A DNA stretch of 64,000 nucleotides from Deferrivibrio essentukiensis (GCF_020480685.1 NZ_JAJAFU010000001.1:160695-224694), one strand, 5' to 3'; positions 28,129-37,248 are shown, counted from the first letter of the stretch. Made by a program: numbers and translations. Notes: generated by a model not told the origin, from the letters alone.

Positions 28129-29070
28129 GTGGCTAAGTATATCAATAACTTATTTGAATGGAAAGGTAGAGTGGACTCTGCCGACAATAGGCTTGCTTTT
28201 AGATGGCATCAGGTGATTAGTAACATTGACTTAATGGAAGCTGATTTTGATTTGAAAAATACGGTAGTTATAATCGGATTTTGTTGTGATGAAGGTGTTA
28301 AAAGGAATAAAGGGAGAATAGGTGCAAAAGATGCTCCGAAAACAATAAGAAATATGCTTTCGTCTCTGCCATGGCATTTTGATAAATTAAAGATTTGTGA
28401 TGCCGGGGATATAGTTGTGGATGAAGATTTGGAGAAAGGGCAAGCATTACTTGGTAGTCTTGTAAAAAAAATTAAAGATTTTGGTGGATTCCCTGTTGTT
28501 TTGGGGGGTGGACATGAGGTTGCTTATGGCACTTACAAGGGGATTAAAGAGCACTCCCCTGCAATAATTAATTTTGATGCACATTTTGACAATCGCCCAT
28601 TTGAAGACACTGTTTCCTCGGGTACAATGTTTGCTCAAATTGCAGCTGAAACCGGCAGTGATTATAGATATTTTTGCTTAGGTGTTCAAAATTATTCCAA
28701 TACAAAGGAGCTATTTAAAAGAAATATGGAATTTGGCGGCAAATTTTTAGAGGCAAGTCATGTGAAGATGAGGATAATGGATTCAACTTTTCAGTCTTTC
28801 GTAGATAAATCGGACAGACTTTATGTGACAGTATGTATGGATGTTTTTTCTCAAGCTTATGCCTGCGGAGTGAGCGCACCCAATCCTTTTGGCATTTGTC
28901 CTGATGATTTTGAATTTTATGCAAAAGAAATTTTCTGGTCAGGTAAAGTTACAGCGTTTGACATAGCAGAAGTAAATCCTGCATTTGATTTTGACAATCA
29001 AACGTCAAGGCTTGCTGCGGGCATAGTTTTTAAAGTAGCGGAATTTATAAGTAATTGGGGTTACAAATGA
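28129..29070 (+). CDS. hutG: Formimidoylglutamase (arginase family)
   Basis: 313 residues. Mn-dependent hydrolysis of N-formimidoylglutamate to glutamate and formamide. Metal-site motifs of the ureohydrolase fold are present: GGGHEVAYGTYKG, INFDAHFDNRP, and VCMDVFSQAYACGVSAPNPFG. Starts with GTG at 28129, only 4 bases after hutU. Its choice over a formimidoyltransferase suggests the one-step route to glutamate. The stop overlaps the hutI ATG (ATGA). Confidence 0.93.
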   Translation: MAKYINNLFEWKGRVDSADNRLAFRWHQVISNIDLMEADFDLKNTVVIIGFCCDEGVKRNKGRIGAKDAPKTIRNMLSSLPWHFDKLKICDAGDIVVDEDLEKGQALLGSLVKKIKDFGGFPVVLGGGHEVAYGTYKGIKEHSPAIINFDAHFDNRPFEDTVSSGTMFAQIAAETGSDYRYFCLGVQNYSNTKELFKRNMEFGGKFLEASHVKMRIMDSTFQSFVDKSDRLYVTVCMDVFSQAYACGVSAPNPFGICPDDFEFYAKEIFWSGKVTAFDIAEVNPAFDFDNQTSRLAAGIVFKVAEFISNWGYK

Positions 29071-30296
29071 GAACTGTTGTTAAAAATATAGGGCAGCTTG
29101 TCACTCCGGTAAATCCAAAATTTGCCGTTAAAGATGAAGTTAAAAAGCTCAAGATACATGAAGATGTGAATTTGATAATAGAGGATGGCATATTTGTTGA
29201 TATAACTGAAAAAGATGTAAAAGGGGATAATGAGATAGATGCATGTGGCAAGGTAGTATTGCCTGCATTTGCAGATCCTCACACTCATATCCCTTTTGTT
29301 GGCTCGAGAGAGAGAGAATTCAATGAAAGAATTTTGGGAAAATCGTATATGGAAATTGCAAAAGGTGGCGGAGGGATTAATTCAACCGTTGCTGCAGTAA
29401 GAGATGCGACCTTTGATGATTTGTATAACGCGGCAAAGAAAGACTTAGAGCTGCTGATAAAGCATGGTGTCGGCTCAGTAGAGATGAAAAGCGGATATGG
29501 GCTTGATTTGGAAACGGAGATAAAACAGCTTAAAGTTATAAACAAACTGAAATCTGAATATTTAGTAGATATAAAAGCTACTTTTATGGGTGCACATGAA
29601 ATACCTTTGGAATATAAAGATAAAAAGGATGCATATATTGACAAAGTGATCAATGAAATGCTGCCAGAAGTCAAACGTAATGACTTGGCGGAATATGTGG
29701 ATATTTTTTGTGAAAAAGATGTGTTTGAGATTGATGACTCAAGAAAAATCCTAACTGCTGCAAGTAAAATGGGGTTTAAGATAAGGATTCATGCTGATGA
29801 AATTTATCCTCTCGGCGGTTCAATTTTGTGTGCTGAATTTGATGCCGTCAGCGGAGAACATCTGGTAAAAATTAGCGATGAAAACATTCTAAGGCTGATT
29901 GATAAAGGGGTGGTATTTAATCTTCTTCCTGCTACTACGTTTTTTCTTATGTCAGATGAGTATGCCCCTGCAAGAAAGATATTGGAAAAAGGTGGGATAG
30001 TTGCACTCTCTACTGATTTAAATCCGGGTAGCTCTTACACTCACAATATATGTTTAGTGATGGCAATTGCTTGTTTGAAGATGAAGATGACAATGGAAGA
30101 GGCGATAAACGCTGTCACAATAAATGGTGCGTACTCTCTTGGTTTGTCGGACAAAACAGGCTCGATACATATTGGCAAACAAGCGGATTTTCTGATTTTT
30201 AATGCACCTGACTATAAGTATCTTGTTTACAATTTCGGCGTAAATAGGGTGGAAAAAGTATTTAAAAAAGGGGTAGAAATATACAGTCATGAATAG
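29067..30296 (+). CDS. hutI: Imidazolonepropionase
   Basis: 409 residues. Opens the imidazolone ring to give N-formimidoylglutamate. Amidohydrolase fold with the metal-binding FADPHTHIPFVGSRE near residue 75, KSGYGLD, FMGAHEIP, IRIHADEIYPLGG, and STDLNPGSSYT near the end. The ATG at 29067 overlaps the hutG stop; a TTG at 29055 would reach further into hutG. Last gene of hutCHUGI; together the four enzymes convert histidine to glutamate. Confidence 0.97.
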   Translation: MRTVVKNIGQLVTPVNPKFAVKDEVKKLKIHEDVNLIIEDGIFVDITEKDVKGDNEIDACGKVVLPAFADPHTHIPFVGSREREFNERILGKSYMEIAKGGGGINSTVAAVRDATFDDLYNAAKKDLELLIKHGVGSVEMKSGYGLDLETEIKQLKVINKLKSEYLVDIKATFMGAHEIPLEYKDKKDAYIDKVINEMLPEVKRNDLAEYVDIFCEKDVFEIDDSRKILTAASKMGFKIRIHADEIYPLGGSILCAEFDAVSGEHLVKISDENILRLIDKGVVFNLLPATTFFLMSDEYAPARKILEKGGIVALSTDLNPGSSYTHNICLVMAIACLKMKMTMEEAINAVTINGAYSLGLSDKTGSIHIGKQADFLIFNAPDYKYLVYNFGVNRVEKVFKKGVEIYSHE

Positions 30297-30316
30297 AATA
30301 AATTACTTCTTATTCT
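30295..30316 (+). terminator. Weak hairpin after hutI
   Basis: AGAATAA-(8 bases)-TTATTCT, an AT-rich 7-bp stem followed by AAAATC rather than a T-run. A poor terminator; read-through or Rho action is possible. Confidence 0.3.
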
Positions 30317-30362
30317 AAAATCAGGCCTTTTTAAATTATATTTCTATATATATAAAAATATC

Positions 30363-30390
30363 TTGACATTTTCCAAATCTTGAGTATTTT
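30363..30390 (+). promoter_or_regulatory. Probable promoter of the permease-CDF genes
   Basis: TTGACA at 30363-30368 and TATTTT at 30385-30390, 16 bases apart, about 25 bases before the permease ATG. Confidence 0.55.
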
Positions 30391-30416
30391 TGTCAGAAAA
30401 ATGAAAGTGGTTTAGT

Positions 30417-31583
30417 ATGAAGGAAAGGAATAAATTTCTTACATTACTTGGTATTTTTCTTTACGTATTTATAGTTGATTTTGATACACCAAAGGTTTCA
30501 GGTGCAATACTTGAAGGATTTTTCATGCTTCAGGAATATATTAGAGAGCATACGTTGACATGCCTTATCCCTGCTTTATTTATCGCAGGGGCTATGAGTG
30601 TGAAAGTTTCGCAGGCATCAGTAATAAAATATTTTGGTGCCGGGGCAAAAAAAGTGGTGTCATACGGAATTGCTTCAGTGTCAGGGGCAATTTTGGCTGT
30701 ATGCTCATGCACTATTTTACCTTTGTTCACGGGGATATATTCCAGAGGCGCAGGGCTTGGTCCTGCAATAGCTTTTGTGTATTCCGGCCCTGCTATTAAT
30801 ATCTTAGCGATAGTCTTAACTGCAAGAGTGTTAGGTTATCAGATGGGTTTGGCAAGAGCTATCGGAGCTGTATCTTTTTCTATCGTAATAGGTCTATTGA
30901 TGGCTTTAATATTCAGAAAAGAGGAAAAAGACAGGCAGGTAAATATCCCAAAAACCAATATTAAAAGCCAAAGTGGCTCGCCTGCCAAAACAATTATATT
31001 TTTTATCTCTATGATTGGTGTATTAATTTTTGCTACTTGGGCAAAGCCGATAGAAGAAGGGACACTGTTTGCCACAATTTATCATCTTAAATGGTATTTG
31101 ACAGCAATCTCTTTGGCATTGGTGGTTATATTTTCATTTGTTTCATTGGATAAAGACGGGAGAATATCTTGGTTTGATGAGACATGGAGTTATTCTAAGC
31201 AAATCATACCACTTCTTTTCATAGGTGTGCTTGTCGCAGGATTTTTACTTGGAAGGCCGGGGCATGAAGGGATAATTCCTGCAAGATATGTGGAAGCGTT
31301 GGTAGGTGGAAATTCTGTTTTTGCAAACTTTTTCTCATCAATTGTAGGTGCTTTTATGTATTTTGCCACATTGACCGAGATTCCAATCTTGCAAGGCCTT
31401 ATGGGTGCAGGAATGGGGAAAGGTCCTGCATTGGCATTGTTATTGTCCGGCCCTGCATTGAGCCTTCCTAATATGCTTGTAATAAGAAGTGTCATTGGCA
31501 CTAAGAAAACTATTGTGTATGTTATTTTGGTAGTTATTATGTCAACTATTGCCGGAATAATTTATGGTAATTTTGCAGGGTAG
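30417..31583 (+). CDS. Permease of the DUF318/ArsP-like (UPF0718) family
   Basis: 388 residues, eight or more membrane segments. The block AVCSCTILPLFTGIYSRGAGLGPAIAFVYSGPAINI, with the vicinal-Cys CSC motif, and its partial repeat EIPILQGLMGAGMGKGPALALLLSGPALSLPN are diagnostic of predicted permeases of pfam DUF318. One characterised branch, ArsP, exports trivalent organoarsenicals. The neighbours (CDF metal exporter and small dithiol protein) fit a metal(loid)-efflux locus. The exact substrate is unknown. The 3' end lies just before the CDF start. Confidence 0.85.
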   Translation: MKERNKFLTLLGIFLYVFIVDFDTPKVSGAILEGFFMLQEYIREHTLTCLIPALFIAGAMSVKVSQASVIKYFGAGAKKVVSYGIASVSGAILAVCSCTILPLFTGIYSRGAGLGPAIAFVYSGPAINILAIVLTARVLGYQMGLARAIGAVSFSIVIGLLMALIFRKEEKDRQVNIPKTNIKSQSGSPAKTIIFFISMIGVLIFATWAKPIEEGTLFATIYHLKWYLTAISLALVVIFSFVSLDKDGRISWFDETWSYSKQIIPLLFIGVLVAGFLLGRPGHEGIIPARYVEALVGGNSVFANFFSSIVGAFMYFATLTEIPILQGLMGAGMGKGPALALLLSGPALSLPNMLVIRSVIGTKKTIVYVILVVIMSTIAGIIYGNFAG

Positions 31584-31587
31584 TGTT

Positions 31588-32571
31588 ATGATGAATGATA
31601 ATGAAAAATTTCATGATGGGCATGATCATGATAATGAGCATTCGTGTGAAGGGCATCACCACAGCCATGATCATGATCACAATCACCACCATATTGATGT
31701 AAGTGAAGTATCTGCTCAAAAGCTTTTTTGGGTTATTTTGCTAAATTTTGGTATTACTTTTGCAGAGATTATTGGTGGGATAATTTCCGGAAGTTTATCA
31801 TTAATATCCGATGCATTACATAATTTTAGTGATGCAATTGCGGTAATTATTAGTTATATTGCTCTAAAATTGGGCCAGAAAGAAAATTCTTTAAAACATA
31901 CATTTGGACTTAAAAGGGCTGAAATTTTGGCTGCCCTTTTAAATTCAGCCGTACTTGTGGGTATATCTGTATTCCTTTTTTTCGAAGCTTTTAAGAAATT
32001 TTATTATCCGGAACCTATTTTGGGCTCTACAATGCTTACTATTGCCATAATCGGTCTTGTAGGTAATTTACTCAGTATATATTTTCTTGAGGCTGGAAGT
32101 CATGAAAATATGAATATTAAATCTGCTTATTTGCATATGCTTTCGGATGCTATATCTTCTGTGGCGGTTATACTGGGCGCACTTGGTATAATTTTCTTTA
32201 AAATTTACTGGATTGACCCGGTACTGACAATAATAATCGGTGTGTATGTACTAATTGAAAGTTTTAAAATATTGAAAAAATCTGTACATATTTTATTGGA
32301 AGGTACACCCGTGGATATATCAATTGAAGAGATTAAGAATATTGTCGAGCAGATAGATGGACTTAAAAATGTGCATCACATTCATATCTGGTCTGTGGGA
32401 GAAAAAGATATATTTTTTGAAGCGCATGCCGAGCTTGAGGACATGATGCTTAGCGATGCGGGAAAAATACGAAAAAAGGTTGAGGAAAAATTGTTAGAAT
32501 ATGGTATAAATCATGTTACTTTGCAGTTGGAAGTTGATGAGTGTGTAGAAAAGGGTATACTTTGTGGTTAA
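31588..32571 (+). CDS. Cation diffusion facilitator (CzcD-like metal exporter)
   Basis: 327 residues. The first 45 residues are very His/Asp-rich (HDGHDHDNEHSCEGHHHSHDHDH), a metal-buffering tail. Six helices follow with the CDF zinc-site SLISDALHNFSDAI (HxxxD type) and LHMLSDAISSVAVI. The cytoplasmic C-terminal domain contains VHHIHIWSVGEKDIFFEAHAEL. CDF proteins exchange Zn, Co, Cd or Ni for protons. Start chosen at 31588 after AGGGTAG; an ATG at 31564 overlaps the permease end. Probably co-transcribed with the permease. Confidence 0.93.
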   Translation: MMNDNEKFHDGHDHDNEHSCEGHHHSHDHDHNHHHIDVSEVSAQKLFWVILLNFGITFAEIIGGIISGSLSLISDALHNFSDAIAVIISYIALKLGQKENSLKHTFGLKRAEILAALLNSAVLVGISVFLFFEAFKKFYYPEPILGSTMLTIAIIGLVGNLLSIYFLEAGSHENMNIKSAYLHMLSDAISSVAVILGALGIIFFKIYWIDPVLTIIIGVYVLIESFKILKKSVHILLEGTPVDISIEEIKNIVEQIDGLKNVHHIHIWSVGEKDIFFEAHAELEDMMLSDAGKIRKKVEEKLLEYGINHVTLQLEVDECVEKGILCG

Positions 32572-32645
32572 TGTTTTTTTAAATTTAACTTATTTTTTTA
32601 GATATATTTTTATGATTCCACAAAAATAAAAACGAGAGGTGTAGA

Positions 32646-32891
32646 ATGAGAATAAAAGTTTTAGGAACAGGCTGCAGAAATTGTGAAATTTTATACAACA
32701 CAACATTAGCAGCCGTTGAACAATTAGGTCTGGAAGATGCTTCTGTTGAGTACGTTAAAGAGATGTCTGAGATAACTAAATATGTTATGTTTACTCCAGG
32801 CCTTGTGGTAGATGATGTTGTTGTGCACGAAGGGAAACCTTTGCCAAACATTGAGCAGGTAAAAGAGATTTTAAATCAGTATAGGGGTTAA
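32646..32891 (+). CDS. Small thioredoxin-like dithiol protein (TM0996/MTH895 type)
   Basis: 81 residues with the active-site pair GTGCRNCEIL at Cys10/Cys13, followed by a short thioredoxin fold (YVKEMSEITKYVMFTPGLVVDD). This redox-active-disulfide-2 family is often encoded beside DUF318 permeases, as here two genes away, and is thought to reduce or carry thiol-bound substrates. The AGAGGTG ribosome site is well placed. A short GC-rich palindrome overlapping the stop codon acts as terminator. Confidence 0.88.
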   Translation: MRIKVLGTGCRNCEILYNTTLAAVEQLGLEDASVEYVKEMSEITKYVMFTPGLVVDDVVVHEGKPLPNIEQVKEILNQYRG

Positions 32892-32902
32892 CCCCTTTTT
32901 TT
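32884..32902 (+). terminator. Terminator of the thioredoxin-like gene
   Basis: GGGG-TTAA-CCCC followed by seven T. A short but GC-rich stem; the gene's TAA stop forms part of the loop. Confidence 0.6.
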
Positions 32903-32968
32903 GGGTAGTGTCAGAGTTACTGACGGTAAAAAGATTTGTCCAGACTGTTTTGAGTATTAAACAATTAA

Positions 32969-32995
32969 AGGGGTCTAAATAAAATGTAGACCCCT
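32969..32995 (-). terminator. Terminator of the flavin oxidoreductase gene
   Basis: AGGGGTCTA-(9 bases)-TAGACCCCT, a perfect 9-bp stem, 18 bases past the stop of the minus-strand gene. On the minus strand it runs into TTTAATT. Confidence 0.75.
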
Positions 32996-33013
32996 AAATG
33001 ACTTATTGTAAGG

Positions 33014-34426
33014 TTAATTTTCAATATAGCTTTTTAATTGTATTGTAACATTTTTGGCTGAGGGCAATCCTTCATCTGGTAAGAAGTGAGAGATTAAACT
33101 TACACTATCCCCCAATGTTATAAGATATGGCTCTTGATAGCCATTTTTATAGGTATTTCCATATCCGATATTTGCAAGGAGAGCATTGCAAAGACATTTT
33201 CGTCCAACAGTTTCTTCAATTTTTCCGCCTTTCTTTAAATATTCATTTATCGGTTCAGCAGGGCATCTGTAACCTATATTTCCATTTTCATCCTTGTAAA
33301 GCTCTGCCAGATATCTTAAGTTGCAGACTCTCGGCCTATTGTCGTAGATATCCTGTTCGGATAACGTCCCTTTGATGCTAGCAACTTTAAAAGGGAAACC
33401 AGTTGGTGAAGCAAGAGGGTCTGTGAAAATATTAATCGTATTGTTTTTTATTTTATTTACTATTTCCAGTTTAATACTTTCATCAAAACCTGATTCACTG
33501 GTAAGTGCAAATATAGTCCCTACCTGTATTCCAGATGCGCCAGCTTCATCTATCGTTTTACTAATAATCTCAGGAGTAACAAAACTGCCCGCGAGAAAAA
33601 AAGGTATGTCTAATTCCTTGATTTTATTAAGATTTACAATGTCTTTGTCACCATAAACCGGGGAGCCATTATTGTGAAACACCCCTTTTACTCTTGGGGG
33701 AGCATTATGCCCTCCGGCAGAATAATTTTCAATTATAAGCCCGTCAATTTTGCCATTCGATTTTTTTATGAGTGTTGTTGCAAGTGTATTCGACGATACA
33801 ATAGGAAAAAAGTAAGGGCGTTTTAGGTTTAATTGCTTGCCCATAAACTTTTCAGGGCTAAAATACATTTTATAAGAATTGTTACTTTCAGCACCGGTAA
33901 CATATAGGCTTAATTCTGCATCAAGCCCGTTTGCAAACCTATCAAGAATACCAGGAATCTCCCTTGGAATACCTGCACCCATAATCACATAATCAACGCC
34001 TGCAAGCATTGCCCCGTAAAGTGAGTAGAGAGTAGGCATTTGCACTTTTTCAAGTAAATTGATGCCTACAGGGTTGTTGTGCCCCTCTTTAGCAAGATAA
34101 ATCTCAACAAAATTTGCTGCCACAGTAAGCTCAATAAGTTCTTGATCTATATTAATAGAAAAGAAAGGTACTTGAGAATAACCACCTGCACTATTTTTTT
34201 TACCATAATATTTGTTTAAAATTTTATCGGCAATATCTTTTATTGGAAAATTAAGGAGCGCTCTTTTGGTGTCTTCATCTTTTTCATTTAATCTTCTAAC
34301 CATTAAGTTATCAAGCACGGTAGATGAAACAACACCGAGCCCACCTGATATGGAAACGGATTTTGCCAATTTCCAGTTAGAGACTCCAACCCCCATACCG
34401 CCTTGTATAATCTTTGGATGATTCAT
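33014..34426 (-). CDS. Nitronate-monooxygenase-like FMN oxidoreductase with C-terminal extension
   Basis: 470 residues. TIM-barrel flavoprotein of the 2-nitropropane dioxygenase/NMO family: IIQGGMGVGVSNWKLAKSVS at the start, AGVDYVIMGAGIP, IIENYSAGGHNAPPR and the FMN-phosphate region PFFLAGSFVTPE...ASGIQVGTIFALT. The C-terminal 90 residues carry four or five cysteines (RVCNLRYL, YRCPAEP, KCLCNAL), a subgroup-specific extension. Start ATG at 34426 follows GGTGGA; a GTG at 34438 is in frame. The gene stands alone, convergent with the thioredoxin-like gene. Substrate unknown. Confidence 0.85.
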   Translation of the reverse strand: MNHPKIIQGGMGVGVSNWKLAKSVSISGGLGVVSSTVLDNLMVRRLNEKDEDTKRALLNFPIKDIADKILNKYYGKKNSAGGYSQVPFFSINIDQELIELTVAANFVEIYLAKEGHNNPVGINLLEKVQMPTLYSLYGAMLAGVDYVIMGAGIPREIPGILDRFANGLDAELSLYVTGAESNNSYKMYFSPEKFMGKQLNLKRPYFFPIVSSNTLATTLIKKSNGKIDGLIIENYSAGGHNAPPRVKGVFHNNGSPVYGDKDIVNLNKIKELDIPFFLAGSFVTPEIISKTIDEAGASGIQVGTIFALTSESGFDESIKLEIVNKIKNNTINIFTDPLASPTGFPFKVASIKGTLSEQDIYDNRPRVCNLRYLAELYKDENGNIGYRCPAEPINEYLKKGGKIEETVGRKCLCNALLANIGYGNTYKNGYQEPYLITLGDSVSLISHFLPDEGLPSAKNVTIQLKSYIEN

Positions 34427-34532
34427 TTTTTCCACCACTAATCTATGATTACCTAAATACTATAACTTCAATGAAATTCTCACAAGAAAAAAAGGTGAAT
34501 TATTAATCAGATTCAGCAATCCCTTACGAAAT

Positions 34533-34569
34533 GTAAAAATATTTTACTTATATTGTAAAGTTTCTTTAC
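34533..34569 (+). promoter_or_regulatory. Paired inverted repeats, candidate enhancer sites
   Basis: GTAAAA-ATA-TTTTAC (34533-34547) and GTAAAG-TTT-CTTTAC (34555-34569). Both have 6-bp arms around a 3-base centre. Their centres are 22 bases apart, i.e. two helical turns on the same DNA face. They lie about 75-110 bases upstream of a sigma-54 promoter, the right place for binding by the sigma-54 activator encoded at 41086-42432. Confidence 0.65.
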
Positions 34570-34642
34570 GGAGGTAAAAGTTTTTATTTATCATATTAAA
34601 GCTAATATCAGTACCTACAAGAAATAAATAATATAGAAAAAA

Positions 34643-34658
34643 TGGCATACTAATTGCT
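34643..34658 (+). promoter_or_regulatory. Sigma-54 promoter of the molybdoenzyme operon
   Basis: TGGCATA-CTAA-TTGCT. The -24 GG and -12 GC are exactly placed and only one base differs from TGGCACG-N4-TTGCW within the core. The predicted start is near 34670, 27 bases before the structural gene. It matches the presence of a sigma-54-dependent activator downstream. Confidence 0.8.
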
Positions 34659-34696
34659 TAACTCGTGATGACTACTCTTTGTAAGGAGGAATATGT

Positions 34697-37237
34697 ATGC
34701 ATATCAAAAGAAGAGATTTTATTAAGGCGACGGCAGCTGCGGGTGCCGTTTTGGCTGTTGGATGTGGTGCAAAAACTAATGCACTTAAACCGGCTGAAGC
34801 TAAAAAAATGGGTGATGTCGGAGAAAAGCCAGGTAAATGGGTATCTACAACATGCCAGGGGTGTACTACTTGGGATCCAATTCAAGTATTTGTTCAGGAT
34901 GGAAGGGCTGTAAAAGTCAGAGGTAATCCTCACAGTAAAAGCAATCTGGGAACTTGCTGCCCAAGAGCACATATTGGTTTACAGCAGCTTTATGACCCTG
35001 ACAGGGTTGTAACACCGATGAAAAGAACTAATCCTAAAAAAGGTAGAGGTGTTGACCCTAAATTTGTACCTATATCATGGGACGAAGCTTTAAATATGAT
35101 TGCGGACAAAATGATGGAGCTTAGAAAAAATGGTGAAGCTCATAAATACATGCTCAATAGAGGAAGATATACCTACATGAGAGATATAATTTATGATGCT
35201 ATGACCAAAATCTATGGCTCTCCTAATAATATTTCTCACAGTGCCCTTTGTGCTGAAGCAGAAAAAGCAGGTGCATTTTTTACTCAAGGTTACTGGGACT
35301 ATAGAGATTATGATACAAAAAATACAGAGTATCTTCTAGTTTGGGGATTAGATCCTTTGGTTTCAAACAGACAAGTTGCATTAATGATTAAGCGTTTTCA
35401 TGAAGTTCTTGACAGAGGAATTGTGACAGTTGTTGATCCTAAAATGGGACCTGCTGCAGCAAAGGCACATAATTGGCTGCCAATTCTTCCCGGAACTGAC
35501 GGAGCTCTTGCCGTGGCACTGGCTCATGTGTTATTGACTGAAGGATTATGGAGTAAAGAGTTTGTTGGAGATTTCAAAGATGGTAAAAACAGATTTGTAA
35601 AAAACCAGACAGTTGATGAGTCCACCTTTGAAGAAAAGCATACTTACGGTCTTGTAAAATGGTGGAATATTGAGCTTAAAGATAAGACACCTGAGTGGGC
35701 TGAAAAAGAATGTGGTATCCCTGCTTCACAAATCTATAAAACTGCAAGAGAGATTGCAGCAAAAGCTCCAAAGGTATGTGTGTGGATGGGGCCTGGTGCT
35801 GCTATGCAGATTAGAGGTACATATTCTGCTATGGCAGTTCATGCTTTAAATGGCCTTTTAGGGTCAGCTGATGTTGAAGGTGGCGTACTGCAAAAGATGA
35901 AGCAAGTAGTAAATAAAATGCCTAAAGTTGATAAATATAAGGATGAAATAGCTAAAAAGAAATTCAAGAAAATTGACCAGAGAGGTTATCTTGAGTTTCC
36001 TGCATTAAATAAAGGTAAGCCAGGTGGCGGGGTTGTTACAAATAATGTTGCTACAGCAATGTTAAATAAAGACCCTTATGAAATTAAAATGTGTATAGGA
36101 TATATGAACAATTTTGCTTTTTCTGGGACAGAAGGGCAAAGATGGGAAAAGGCATTTTCCAGTCCTGAACTGTTCTTTGTTCATTTGACTACGCATGCTT
36201 CAGAAATGACAATGTTTGCTGATATAGTGCTGCCTTGTGCAATTACTACATTTGAAAAATGGGGATATTTGAAGTCAATTGGTAATGCAAATGCCCAAGT
36301 TTGTCTTGTTCAGCCAGTGGTAGAGCCAATTTTTGATGTTAAGATTGATGAGACTGAGATTCCATATTTGTTGGCCAAGAAGTTTGCTGAGAGAGGATTT
36401 CCAAATCTTTTAAACTACTACAATAATGAGTTTAAAGATCCAGAGACAGGAAAATCTCCAACTAATGAGAAAGAATTTGCCCTTTATGCAGTAAAATATT
36501 ACACAGCTCCATTGTGGGACGGAAAAAAGGAACCTTATGGGGATAAGATAAATGGCTGGAAAGATTTTACTGAAAAAGGTGTATGGAATACAGGGCCTTA
36601 TAAATATAAGAGTCATTGGGACAAATTTAAAACTGAGACACATAAGTTTGAGTTTTACAGCAAGACTCTTGAGAAGGCTTTAACAGAGCATGCAAATAAA
36701 CATAATGTAGATGTAGACAAAGTGATGGAAGTTACCAAATATGAAGCTCGAGGGGAACTTGCATTTGTACCTCATTATGAAAGACCTTTGAGGTATGGTA
36801 GCAAGGAAGAATATCCATTTACCTTCTTTGAGTATAAATCAAGACTTAACAGAGAGGGGCGCTCTCAAAATACTCCATGGTATCAGGAGTTTAGAAAGTG
36901 TGATATGAAAGATGTTCCTTGGGATGATGCTTTGAGAATCAATCCTGAAGATGCTAAGAAATTAGGTATAAAAGATGGAGATACTATAAAGGTAACTTCA
37001 GTGTTAGGAAGCTTTATAACAAAAGCAAACCTTTACCCGGGAATCAGACCAGGAACCGTTGCAAAAATGTATGGTCAGGGTCACTGGGCTTATGGAAGGG
37101 TTGCTACAGGTAAATTCGGTGTTGCTCCTACAAAAGGATTTAACAATAACGAATTAATGCCAGCGGAATATGACCGTATTTCTGGCTCTACCGCAAGAAA
37201 TGGTGGTTTTGTTGGCGTAAAAATTGAGAAAGTATAA
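34697..37237 (+). CDS. Tat-exported molybdopterin oxidoreductase catalytic subunit (Arr/Ttr/Psr type)
   Basis: 846 residues. N-terminal Tat signal RRDFIKATAAAGAVLAVGC (Arg5-Arg6), with Cys23 in a possible lipobox. The expected [4Fe-4S] motif reads C53-x2-C56-x3-D60 ... C87/C88: Asp stands where the third Cys is normal. The likely Mo ligand is Cys185 in ISHSALCAEAE, the class with Cys (PsrA, PhsA, ArrA, TtrA) rather than Asp. The C-terminal MopB domain carries INPEDAKKLGIKDGD and GQGHWAYGR. Length matches ArrA. An Fe-S subunit and a TorD-like chaperone follow; no membrane subunit is present, as with ArrAB. Candidate substrates are arsenate, selenate, tetrathionate or polysulfide; sequence alone does not decide. 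The promoter is sigma-54 type. Confidence 0.88.
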   Translation: MHIKRRDFIKATAAAGAVLAVGCGAKTNALKPAEAKKMGDVGEKPGKWVSTTCQGCTTWDPIQVFVQDGRAVKVRGNPHSKSNLGTCCPRAHIGLQQLYDPDRVVTPMKRTNPKKGRGVDPKFVPISWDEALNMIADKMMELRKNGEAHKYMLNRGRYTYMRDIIYDAMTKIYGSPNNISHSALCAEAEKAGAFFTQGYWDYRDYDTKNTEYLLVWGLDPLVSNRQVALMIKRFHEVLDRGIVTVVDPKMGPAAAKAHNWLPILPGTDGALAVALAHVLLTEGLWSKEFVGDFKDGKNRFVKNQTVDESTFEEKHTYGLVKWWNIELKDKTPEWAEKECGIPASQIYKTAREIAAKAPKVCVWMGPGAAMQIRGTYSAMAVHALNGLLGSADVEGGVLQKMKQVVNKMPKVDKYKDEIAKKKFKKIDQRGYLEFPALNKGKPGGGVVTNNVATAMLNKDPYEIKMCIGYMNNFAFSGTEGQRWEKAFSSPELFFVHLTTHASEMTMFADIVLPCAITTFEKWGYLKSIGNANAQVCLVQPVVEPIFDVKIDETEIPYLLAKKFAERGFPNLLNYYNNEFKDPETGKSPTNEKEFALYAVKYYTAPLWDGKKEPYGDKINGWKDFTEKGVWNTGPYKYKSHWDKFKTETHKFEFYSKTLEKALTEHANKHNVDVDKVMEVTKYEARGELAFVPHYERPLRYGSKEEYPFTFFEYKSRLNREGRSQNTPWYQEFRKCDMKDVPWDDALRINPEDAKKLGIKDGDTIKVTSVLGSFITKANLYPGIRPGTVAKMYGQGHWAYGRVATGKFGVAPTKGFNNNELMPAEYDRISGSTARNGGFVGVKIEKV

Positions 37238-37248
37238 GGGGGTAAAAT

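Noticed and set aside
34697..37237. Naming the molybdoenzyme arrA
   Set aside because: Length, AB layout and XSR regulators fit, but PsrA, PhsA, TtrA and SrdA share these motifs and the Fe-S motif is altered; no tree could be run.
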